Assembly (NCBI GenBank): GCA_018350325.1
Contig: JAEVLN010000013.1
Span: 2,604,124 to 2,668,123, forward strand
Direction: 5' to 3'
Length of the DNA stretch: 64,000 nt
Source of the DNA: Globodera rostochiensis
Taxonomy: Eukaryota; Nematoda; Chromadorea; Rhabditida; Heteroderidae
The position numbers were made by a program, and so were the translations under genes. Of this stretch, positions 36,524-46,909 are shown piece after piece (within the stretch, counting starts at the first letter, position 1; each line of letters begins with the position of its first letter). The notes under the pieces are model-generated. The model did not search any database and was not told the DNA's origin. It was given only the letters and a program-made list of their open reading frames with translations.

Positions 36524-39035
36524 TCAGATGTCAATTTGGTCTTCCGCGCTTCGTTCCTCCGCTTCCCCCTCAATTTCCATTTCACCAACTAACTTCATCG
36601 GTTCCGAGGCTTTCGATTTTTCTGTTGTCACTTCGCCCTCCTTCCCAAGTCTTTCCCACCCGTCGCTGTTGTCCTTTTCCGCCTCATTCGCATTTTGCCA
36701 TTCCGAATTGGCAGCATTTTCATTTAACTGGACATCGGCTAGTATTTCGTTGAAAACACTTTCATGTTTACACAAAACAAAAAGTTCTTTGCTTCGTAAT
36801 TTGAACGCCTCACGCTGAAAAAAGAAAGTAGAATAAATAACTATTCGATCATTATCCGTCCAATCTCAGAATGGTTCATCTCCAACATGGTCAGGGGCCT
36901 TTCCGTAGGCCCTTTCATGATTAGCATGACCATTGTCATCATTGAAGGACGGATGAAAAGGCAACTCACATATGCTTCAACGGAACAATGCGAAGAACGG
37001 AAAAACTGGCCGCTAAGCTCGTAGGGAAAGCAATGCAAAAAACAGCGGTTGATAAACGGAACAAAATACTTCAAGAGGAGAGAAATGGCCCTTTTAGCCG
37101 AAAGGATTCCGTCGGGCGCCGATAGGAAAGCGTCCACCCATTTGAAAACGTTTTGCATGCTCAAAAGGATTACGCCAAAAACTTGACGTATCTAAAACTG
37201 ATGCTTCTAAAAACAAAAAGGTCCCGCCATTTACAAGAACGATCGAAAGGGAGTGGCGCAAATCGTTTAAAACATCGATGATCAAATTGCCAAACACGCA
37301 AATATCATCCCAAATGCAAAGTTCGAGTGGGGCCGAAAGAATGCCCAAATCAATGGCCGAATTTCCACTGTCCTCAATGTCCTGACGTGTGTTTTCAAAA
37401 ATATCACCGTCGATAAGGTCAAGTCTTTGTAGTGCTGTTAAACTCAAAAAATAAGCAAATTAAAAACGCACCCGAAACAAGCAGAATATGTTATTTTCAT
37501 TTTCTCATTACCAATTTGTCGCTGTTTCCATTTTTCTCCTGAACATTTCATGAACCATCTGTGAAAATTCGTGCACAATCAGCGTCCTGAAGTCCAATCC
37601 CATCCGTCCAAATGAAAAAGCAAAACTCATCAACTGAAAGGGCACGCACTTTATCAGAAGAATGTCCCAAAAAACTTTATTTTACTTTAGAATGCATCAC
37701 TTCAATGTCCAGACAGTTCTTAACCTCAGATCTATGCAAAAAGCTGAAAAGTTTCTCAATGTTTCGTTGGGCCCATGATTGGAGCAGAAAGGTCTGGGAA
37801 CTGCCAGTCCATCTCTCCCAACGTGGATCTTCGTTTGAGGATGCCTGAATTGACAATAATAGTTTACAAACCCCAAATCTTGGGCCCACAAATTTCCTTT
37901 GCGCTTCACAATCGGGGAACACGGCCAAATAAAGGACGATGGTGTCATACATGCACTCCCTGTAAATGTCAATAATCCGGAACAGAAAGTCGGGCTCAGA
38001 CTAAAAAGTGGTATGCTGTTTTTGTTTAAGGGGCGTTCGTTACCATTGCATAGAGAACATGTTTGTCCATGTAAATGTCTCTGTACTGGAGAATCGATTC
38101 TCTCAGCTGGAGGTTGGAGATATAAGGTATTTTCCGAATGTTATTGACAATCTGAAAGTGCTTTCAAAAAAGAACAATTGCAAGAAAAACTTGAATGCTC
38201 CGAGCTAAATCTATCGGTGCTGCAAATTTGCTAAACAATTCGTCGAGGAGATTATGACGAGCTTCGATTAGCACTTCAACCACATTCTTTAATTGAACAA
38301 TAATAAAACTATTTGACTGATCATTCAAATTCATGAACAATATTCGGGGCTTAGGCGTTTTTTTTTTTGTTAGTTTAGACAAAGAAATGAGATAATTTCG
38401 TTCCTCTGATTGATATTCGTTTACCTTGAGCATAGCATTCGTCTGAGTAAATTTGCTTTGTTTCAATGAAATTGCAAAATTCGTCAAAGAATACGCTTGC
38501 TCATAGCGACCTGTCCGAATGTACCTCTCCATCAGCTAATGAAAGTGAATTAATCTCCTAACATACTCTAGAAGAGTAAATACCTTAGGGAGTTTTAGCA
38601 CTTGCCAAATGAAGTTGTTTGTCGACTCAACGTCATTCAGCAATTTGTACTCCTCAAAAATTCTCTCAGAATCCTCTCGGGCTTGCTTTATCCCTGCAAT
38701 TAAATCCGGGAATTCCAAGAGTAGCCTCTGCATAAACCCATTCATTTCAACAAACTAAAAAAATAGGAAAACAATAAAAACCTATTTCCCAAAGAAACCA
38801 TCTCTCTGCAATGCTCTGCTGTTCGGCCGACGTCCACGTAAGTGCGGTAATTGTGAAACGCCAATTCGCTCAACTCATTTTGTAAGTGTTGGATCCTGCT
38901 TCCGACTCGGACCTTTTCAGAATCTGAAACGATCTAAGGTCTGTTCAAATCACACACGCTCATACTTAGCTCGCCAAAACTAAGTGATGTAAACTCTTTT
39001 TCAATAGCAATTCTTTCCTCGATGTTCAGTGTCAT
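36524..39035 (-). CDS. cog-8: Conserved oligomeric Golgi complex subunit 8
   Basis: A COG tethering-complex subunit for retrograde Golgi traffic. The start is MTLNIEERIAIEKEFTSLSF (39,035). Exons then carry LQNELSELAFHNYRTYVDV (the COG8 LAFxNYxTF motif), LIAGIKQAREDSERIFEEYK, GRYEQAYSLTNFAISLKQ, NVVEVLIEARHNLLDELFSK, and further helical stretches through 37.9-36.8 kb, including YFVPFINRCFLHCFP near the C-terminus as in other COG8 proteins. It ends in an acidic tail (AEERSAEDQIDI). About a dozen exons; most internal boundaries were not fixed. It lies 168 bp after RSR-2 and 171 bp before BUD31, consistent with an operon. Confidence 0.85.
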
Positions 39036-39099
39036 TGTTGATGGATCGTTCTGTTCCTAAATTAGTATGTGCTGAGACGAACGCTAAATAATGCATTAA

Positions 39100-39112
39100 A
39101 CCTAAAAGAAAA
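39100..39112 (-). promoter_or_regulatory. Candidate trans-splice acceptor between rsr-2 and cog-8
   Basis: On the minus strand AATTTTCTTTTAG lies 65-77 bases upstream of the COG8 ATG, inside the 168-bp intercistronic gap. A strong pyrimidine tract plus AG with no upstream donor fits spliced-leader addition; a second weaker TTTAG occurs nearer the ATG. Confidence 0.45.
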
Positions 39113-39202
39113 TTTGACGGATGCATCAACATTTATGTAAAAATGGAATATCTTTCCCAAGCATTTTTTATCGAAAAATGTCGAGGTAATCTTCTTTCCC
39201 TT

Positions 39203-40286
39203 TCAAGTGCGAAGTTTCTTCCCGACTGGCTCCTTCTTGACTTTTGTCTCCTCACTGCGCTTCCTTTTGGCTTTCCCTTTGCGCTTGGCCCTCTCATCTT
39301 CAGAACTGCTGTCCGTTGTGGTCGTTGAAGAAGAGTCATCGCTATCAGATGAAGTGGAAGAGTCCGAGCTTGAGTCGGAGCTGTCGCTCGAAGATTCCTT
39401 GCGCATTGCACGTCTCATCTTTTTTCGCTCCTTCTTCTTCTCTTTTTCCTTTTTTATCTATAAAATGCTCAAAGCATATTACATGAAAATGCTAATGAGG
39501 AAACAACCTTTTCCATCAGTTTTTCCATAAGCGACTTCTCCATTTCTTTGTCGAGATTCTTCTTGTCCATGGTCTTTGTCAATTCAATCACAGAATCACT
39601 GGCCTTTTTCAATTTCTCCAAAGAAGAGCCATCGACAAAAGCAGCGTCAATTCCAAGTGCCGAACGCCATTTATCTCTGTTATCTAAATGAAAAACAATA
39701 AACATTCGGTGAGAACGTTTAAAATTAGGTTTCTCATAGCATTCAAAGCAAAAAGTAGCAAATTAAATTAGTAAAAACCTTTGGCAACTTTAGCCCTCGA
39801 GTGAGTGTTGCGGACGTCCAACTCCGTGTCCATGTCTAAGCGCCCACTCTCAAACTCGTTGAACAACAGTTTGCGATACTCATTCACTTTGGAATGAATT
39901 TCGCTCTCGCTAAACCCCTGAAAAGCTAAAATACTAATTCATTTTTGATTGTGAGGCTCAATTACCTTTCCTTCCATGAGATCTTCAAATTCAACGCATT
40001 TAATTTCAATTAGTCGTTTATACTCATGGTCAAGCAGTTCAATGTTTGGCGCCTTGTTGACCTCTGCCTCGGACTTAGCAATGTCTTCCTCGGCATTATA
40101 CTGTATCTTATTCTAAAAAATGAAGTTTTATCGCACCTCTTGAAAATAACTTACTCTCGAGAATCCCAGATTGGACAGATTTGCTTGTATAAATGCATTC
40201 CTAAAGGATAACAGCATTACTTGAATTCATTGCACGACTTACGTGCCAGAACCACGCGCGGTCGGTAGTCCCACATTATTGTACAT
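39203..40286 (-). CDS. rsr-2: SRRM2/CWC21-type splicing factor, RSR-2-like
   Basis: A spliceosome-activating SR-related protein. It starts MYNNVGLPTARGSGTNAFIQ, the signature N-terminus of SRRM2/CWC21 proteins, followed by HEYKRLIEIKCVEFEDLMEG and FSESEIHSKVNEYRKLL (the cwf21 domain), then DKWRSALGIDAAFVDGSSL, a stretch conserved in SRRM2 orthologs. The C-terminus is a long serine/aspartate run and a basic KRKGKAKRKRSEE tail. Total length is about 280 residues, short for the family, lacking the long RS region. It is probably first of the RSR-2-COG8-BUD31 row. Two of the three products are spliceosomal. Confidence 0.9.
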
Positions 40287-42220
40287 TGCAATTGTTTAAA
40301 TTACAAAGATTTGTATCTAAAAGAGTGTGCTGAGTCGTCATCACTTTTTGGTAATAGCACACCGCGTCATTTTTACATTTTATTACCGCTTGAGGTAGAC
40401 AGTGCACTCTCTCGCTTTTCCCTCTCTTTCTCTAACTGTCTCTTCTTTTGGCGTTCTCTCTCACCTTTTTTAGAAAATATTTTGACCATCCCGCACTTCG
40501 AACACAAGAATTTTTGATTAAACACACCGATTTGCCTAATTTTTTGCAAAGAGCTCACTAACATACTTGCCTATATATAGTGAGCAAAAGTAAAAAAAGT
40601 TTTCAAAGCCGGAAAAAAAGTTTCTAGGGATTTTCGGGGGCGTAGAATCCGAATCTGACATTATTTTGACCAATTTCGAATCCCGGACCCGAATTCGAAC
40701 AATTTTTCAAAATAAACATGATGAAGAAAATATCCCTCCAAATTGATTATAATTTTTACAAAATTGTTATTTTGTTATGAATTTCTCGGTTGAAGAATAA
40801 AAATTTCATGCGTATCGATTCCGGTCCCCTACGCTCACGGCATCCCTTTTCAGCACACAAAACCCAAGTTTTAAAATATTTTTTGGGGTTTTAAGGCCAT
40901 TTTTATAGAGGGGAACGAGTTGATGAAAAGGGAACGAGTTGATAAAAAGGGAACGAGTTGATAAAAGGAACGAGTTGATGGTGGGGAGCGAGTTGATGGT
41001 GAACGAGTTGAAAGAGAACGAGTTGATGGTCGTTCACCCAACTCATCCATACCCAATTCATCCATACCCATCTCATCCATATCCAACTCATCCATAGAGC
41101 ATAACTTGCTTTAAACTTAACCGATTCAGAAAGTCTTAAGGCCATTCGAAAGATCTCGAACAGTTGAAGCTAACATTAAGTTAAAGCTTTGTGATTGGAC
41201 AATTCGCAAAAAAGTTATGGCCAGAAAACCGCCCAAAAATCGGAATTTTTAAACTTTCTCAAGTGTTAAGGCCATACCTTTTTTGAAACTTGTCCAATCA
41301 CAAAGCTTTAACTTAATGTTAGCTTCAACTGTTCGAGAGAATGGCCTTAAGACTTTCTAAATCAGTTAAGTTTGAAGCAAGTTATGCTCAATGGATGAGT
41401 TGGATATGGATGAGATGGGTATGGGATTCAAAAAACTTATGGCCAGAAAACCCATAAAAACCATAATTTTTAAATTTTATTAAGTTTTCTGGCCATAAGT
41501 TTTTTGAATTGTCCAATCACAAAGCTTTAACTTAATGTTAGCTTCAACTCTTCGAGATCTTTTGATTGGCTTTAAGATTTTTGAATCGGTTAAGTTGAAG
41601 CAAGTTATTGCCGGTAAATACCCTATTCGCTTTTGACCCGATTCGCTTTTTTTGGGACCATTCGCTTTTTAGTAAGAAAAAAGCATTTATGAGCGGAATT
41701 TGAAGGTTTTATGCAACTTTTTAAGTGTATTCAGGGGTTACTGAGGTAGCTGATCACGAATATGACATCAGATTTATCATAAGACATCATCTAATCTATG
41801 ATTTCGACATCTATGTTTTTGTAAAAAAATTAAAAATGTTTTTTTCAAAGTTGAGAAAAAGGTGTTTTTAGGGGTATTCGGGGGCGTAGAATCCGAACCC
41901 GACTCTCTTGTTGTAATTTCGTGCATTTCCAACGATTTTGAGCAATAAATGTGATTCCCCCAAATACCCCTAGAAACATCTTTAATCGACTTTGAAAAAT
42001 AGGGGGGGGGCACAAACTACACTATTACCGAAAATTCTTCTGAAAAAATTCTTTAAGAAAAATGCAATAAAACCCAAAAATTCTGTATTGTCTGGCTACG
42101 GCCCTGTTAGCTATAAATACGAATTCATGTTATTTCTTTTAGGAAAATGTAAAAAAATGTTGTCATAGTACGAACAAAAAATTTTTTTCAACTTAAATTT
42201 GTTGGGTTTGGTCGCAATTG
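40287..42220. repeat. Repeat block between rsr-2 and nup205
   Basis: Contains the dispersed repeat shared with 9.84 kb (40,330-40,510), the TTTCTAGGGATTTTCGGGGGCG repeat (40,620-40,700), a GAACGAGTTGAT minisatellite (40,906-41,035), a foldback palindrome (41,089-41,400), a further half-copy (41,430-41,610) and the TTTTTAGGGGTATTCGGGGG repeat (41,855-41,990). No exon was recognised. Confidence 0.7.
40906..41035. repeat. GAACGAGTTGAT minisatellite
   Basis: About seven units of 14-20 bases share (G)GAACGAGTTGA(T) separated by AAAAGG or GGTGG spacers. A CATCCATACCCA(A/T)CT series with its own short period follows directly at 41,045-41,095. Confidence 0.8.
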
Positions 42221-45200
42221 ATTGTTCAAGATTTTTAGCACCCAGTGCAATTATGACTGATTGGAATAATTATTTCGGCTCGTTACGCAAATATTTGGAC
42301 TATTTTCGCGCTCATCATTCACAAATTGTGTCATCATTTGAAGGGTTAGCAGCAAGCAGTAGCAGCACTCAAACTATTTCGGACGGCGAATTGGCCGGTC
42401 TTTTGTCATGGACTCGGTTTGCATCTGTAGTAGCACAAAAGGTTTGTTCATTTGGTAAAATAATGTCAAGTAGGTGGGCCTTTTTGATTTACCTAATTTT
42501 ACATCGAATAAAAAACCGCATCCGGTTCCATAACTCTGTGATTTTTTAAAAATAATCATAAAATCGAAATCCGATGTGTAAATTCGTCTAAATGGCAAAC
42601 AACCGACAGTCGAAAAGAAGCACTTGGTTAACTTAAAATCTATTCAAAAAATTAGATTATACAATCTAAAACAAAAATGTTATTTGGCAATGTGTGAAAA
42701 TATGAGTTTTATATTCATTTGGCAATATAGAATCTAAGCACTTAAGCTTCTTAAAAATATAAATTTTATTCGATTTAGTTGGGTTAGAGAAAAAGTTAAA
42801 AGCGTTTCTAACATGCCTACCGCCGAACTGTGCCATAATGAAAGCGGCAATTTTTATGCTTTGACTCAATGAAAATAAGTTTTTTGGACACAGGACCCCG
42901 AGTCGCGGAGGCAAATGTACGAGGAACGTTCCTGGAATTGTATCGAGACTTCTACGGGTTTGTTGGCCTGTTCAGTACCACTAGTGCTCAAACAATCGCT
43001 TTTTGAACTGCTTGCCGCGCTAGCTAACGACGAAATTTGTGCTGTTAACATTTGGAATTGTTTACTCTGTGAAGGAATTTGCGTACAGCAAAGTTCAGGA
43101 ACAAAACTGGGTGGAGTTCAGGTGATCGGGCTCTTTGTCAGAGGAAAGCACTTTACTTATCCGTTAGGGTCCAGTTTTAAATTGTAATTGGTGACGCTTT
43201 TTACGCGTAAATCTCAAATAATTAATGTCTTTCAGCGTGATCTGGAGGAGCAAGAGTCCAACTTGAAGATATACAATTGCACTCAGGGCTTTCTCACATT
43301 ACTACGAATTCTTCTCGCGCATAAAACAAGACCGAACACTCATCAGTTGGCACCTTTCATCCAATTCGTCATTCATTCCGTCCTTTGTCAATTTTCAACA
43401 CGTTCTTATGTCGACTCGAATCAGATGGTTTTTTTTGGGGGATCAGATTGTCGTCTTCTCAAAACTAACTTCAAATTTAAGTGGAATATTGTCAAGTTGG
43501 CGCTCGATTCACTCTATGAGCCTTTGAAGACTTTCTACGCCACTACCGTTGTTGTGCAAAATAAATCAACAGAAGTACAAATTTTGGCTCAATTGCTCAG
43601 CGACTCTCCGCTCTCCAGATCGGTAATGTTGGTGATATTCGGAATAGTAAAAAGATTAGCAACTCAGATTTTGCAAATAATCGTTGAAGGCGCAGACCGA
43701 CTCCAAGAGAATGCGCCCATTAATCCGGCCAGGGATGATGCGACCTTTTCGGCAATTCGTTTGTTTTACATGGCAATTTCGCATAGGACAGCGATGACCG
43801 ATGCCGTTCGAGTGGCCAATTCCGACCTTTTGATTGTGTCAATGGAGTCATTTCTTTTCTCCGCCATACCTCACCCGCGGCGTTCTAACGAAAATTACCT
43901 CTCGCTGCTGTTTTATTACCTTAGCGAGGTGTTTTTCTCTTTACCTCATCGCTTCTGACTCTTTGCAGTTTGAGCATTTGGCAAAGCATTCTTTCTACGT
44001 TTGGCTGATCATAAAGGAGGCGACTGCTCAGAGGCCGTCCATGCAGTTGCGCATAGTTCAGGCGTTGCTGCCTCGACGAGCCCAGCTCATCTCTTCCATG
44101 GCGAATCTCTCGTCCATTTTTGCCCCCGAAAACATTTCTGTCTGCATCACCGATTTACTGCCTCAATCCGTGGACAATATTTCTTCTGACCGGTTGAGGG
44201 GAGAACTTTGTCGTCTTATGTTTGAAGCGTTCAATGATGCGATGGAGTCAGACCCGTGCAATCCAAACATCGCCTTTGCTTTGATGAACTTTGACCTCAA
44301 CCACATTGAATCCTCCACACTCGACATTCCGAGTTTGTTCCATCCATTTGGATTTTGAATGTTTTATTCATGCCCTAATTTAGATGAATTGGGTGAGGGC
44401 CTAACATGTCTCCACAATTTGGTCTTCATAGCCGAGCTGTTCGCTGTCTCCGACGATCCGTTTGACCACCAGTTTTCGGGTCTCTTCGATCCTGTTCTTC
44501 GCCTTTTCGTCAGTTTTTCCCCCTCTAATCTTTTACAATTTTTAACTTCAGTTCCGACTTTGCTCCATCAGAGCCGCTTCCTCCTCCATTTTGCTTCGTT
44601 TTCTCCGCTCGCAATACGACCTCATCTTTCGTCTCGCTTCCTCTGCAGTCTTTTCCTCCATCGACCTCCCAATTTTTGTGAGTCCCTCTGCGAATGGCGA
44701 TATATTTTCGTCGTCTGTCGTGAGGAAATGTGCGGAGGATGAAACGGTCTTTGAAATTGTTCATAAAACGGCGCAGGTTTTGATTTGTTTACGTGTTCAT
44801 ATTCAATCCCTTTTGGTTTCAGGGCGTTATCCTGGAATTAATTGCGCTCGAAATGTCTGCCCTTCTTCGCACCGGATACATCGAACAGCCACAGCGATTT
44901 CTCAAAATTTTGCTTTCGATCGAAAACTCGCAAAATTCGACTATTTCTTTGCTTCCCCACTCATTGGCAGCCGAAGAGCCATCAAAGAGTGGATTTTTCG
45001 ATATTTTTTAAAGCAAATAAGAACAGTTTAGCTTTATTGTGGCTTCTGCTGGACGCAAGTCGGATTTTCATTGAAGATTTGGACATTCCCAATTGTATCA
45101 AATTTGACACTCAAAGAGTGTTAGAGGTTCTTCAGTTGTACTAAAACAAATCTAATTGAAATGGTTTAGCTTTTGAACTTTTGCATTCGAAAGAATTCAT

Positions 45201-46766
45201 ATGGCATTGAACAATACGATGTCTTTTACTTGCACCTTATGTTGAACAGTGAGATAAATTGCATTATGAACACGGAGATTGGTCTAATCAAAGAGGTAAT
45301 TTTAGGATGGCTGAAAACAGGGACGTAGCCAGAGGGGAAGGAGGGGGGAGGGGAATAAAATCAAAAAAATTTCCCGGCGCTCAGATGGACCAATTCCCCC
45401 CTCCGAAATTTAGCTACGTTCCTGGCTGGAAACATTTTCATGGCGACGTCTTCCAATAACCGTCGACATGCCAGACCCAAAAATTGTCTTTTTTTCATAG
45501 GAAGCGTGTGCCATTCTCAATTACTGCATGAAACGTAATGCCCGGAATTTGCTTGAGGGTGCTTGTGTGCATTTGCTGGAGGGATGGCTTTCGGTGCTGA
45601 ACGTTCTGTCCTTGCACTGTCCATTGCCGTTCATCGATACCAGTCTTTCTCCTCTTTAACTTCTCTCTCTGAAAATACCAGTAGGAACACACCAATGTCT
45701 GCTTGTCGACGCATTGTTTTTGCTGCGTTCTTATTGCAACTGTGTCGAAATGAGCCCCGAATTGGCTTATTCGGTTGCCGTGTGCATCTCGCGAATCGTG
45801 CGGGCCATCTGTGACATTTTCCTCAGAATCCGTGAGGTTCATCAAAGTCTTTGCCAAATTCGCCGCTCGTTATTGCCCATTCTTCACCTTTTGGTCCAAG
45901 TCATTGTACTCCCGGGTAATGCTCCTCAAACATATTTACCAACATTGATAATACGTACTTAAAAGCAGTAAAGTTCAGGTTACAGCAAATCTGTCGCGTT
46001 CAAAATGGAGCTTTATGCCAGTTGTTTGCGCGTTCTGGATGTTTGTAATCAGCCACCAAAATACACCTCAGACAAAGTTGCCTCAGTTGCAGCCGAAGAC
46101 GCAAAATCGGAATTCAACAATTTGTGCGATTTTCTTCTGTCAAAGGCCAAAACCGAGCAATTTGGCGGGAAAATTGCGAACAATATGCACTCAATGGATG
46201 GTGACCCTTTGTTCGCATTGGTCACTGAAAACGGCGATGTCAGCGAGCTGTGGACGCAACTGTTTGGCCAAATCACTCACGAAATTGTGCGGGCATTGTG
46301 TTTCGACATTATGTTCGCCCCTCTGTCATTAAAAGTGCGCTTTGGACATTTATTTCCTTGGTTCCCGTGAAATTTTGTTTCTTATTTTTGGCTTGAATTG
46401 AAATTGCTTAGAGAAACAGAACTTGACGTGAGTTGGGGGCGGGTGTGACCTACCTAAATTGAGTATATCATGCCAATAATCTACAATTTTTATGTCTTTA
46501 AGCTGTTAGCTGTTGCCACTTTTATTGATGTTCTACGGGAAGATATTCGGCATGGAGGCGGAATGGTCCGAGAGTTTGTTTATTCCGGCTCACTCCAGTG
46601 TGTCCAGGACACAGCTAAGAGGATAGGACAGTCTCCACAGACAGCACGGAGCCGACGGGCAAGGACAATTGATTGCGGCCAAAAACAGACTGAATCGTTG
46701 ATGAAAGCACTGAAGTCTCTGACCATGATGGCTCAATCGTGTGTTAAAAGTTTGGCCCTTGGATAA
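42221..46766 (+). CDS. npp-3: Nuclear pore protein NUP205/NPP-3, N-terminus missing
   Basis: An inner-ring nucleoporin scaffold. Exons start after TTTTTAG at 42,220; the first ATG (42,253) gives MTDWNNYFGSLRKYLDYFRA, and the first splice 42,441/42,894 joins VAQK to DPESRRQMYEERSW. Later pieces include SLFELLAALANDEICAVNIW, TQGFLTLLRILL, WNIVKLALDSLYEPLKTFYA, NENYLSLLFYY, FEHLAKHSFYVWLI, FDLNHIES, LRSQYDLIFRLASSAVF, MSALLRTGYIEQPQRFLKIL, ACAILNYCMKRNARNLL and the end VKSLALG. This follows the NUP205 order from its middle region onward. About the first 450-500 residues expected for the family have no counterpart upstream. Exon boundaries are otherwise approximate. The stop is 143 bp before the DUS3L ATG. 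Confidence 0.8.
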
Positions 46767-46812
46767 TATTGGAATTGTTTTTATATAATTGTTGCATTTT
46801 TCCAAGGAATAT

Positions 46813-46818
46813 AATAAA
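46813..46818 (+). terminator. Poly(A) signal between nup205 and dus3l
   Basis: AATAAA lies 47 bases after the NUP205 stop and 92 bases before the DUS3L ATG. This is where 3' end formation of an upstream operon gene would occur. Confidence 0.55.
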
Positions 46819-46909
46819 TATTACCGAATGTTTGTCAATCGTTGTTTTTATCAAGATTGCGCTATCGTTTTTTGTGTTTTGGTCATCATTTGTGAAGTTC
46901 TCTGAGGGG

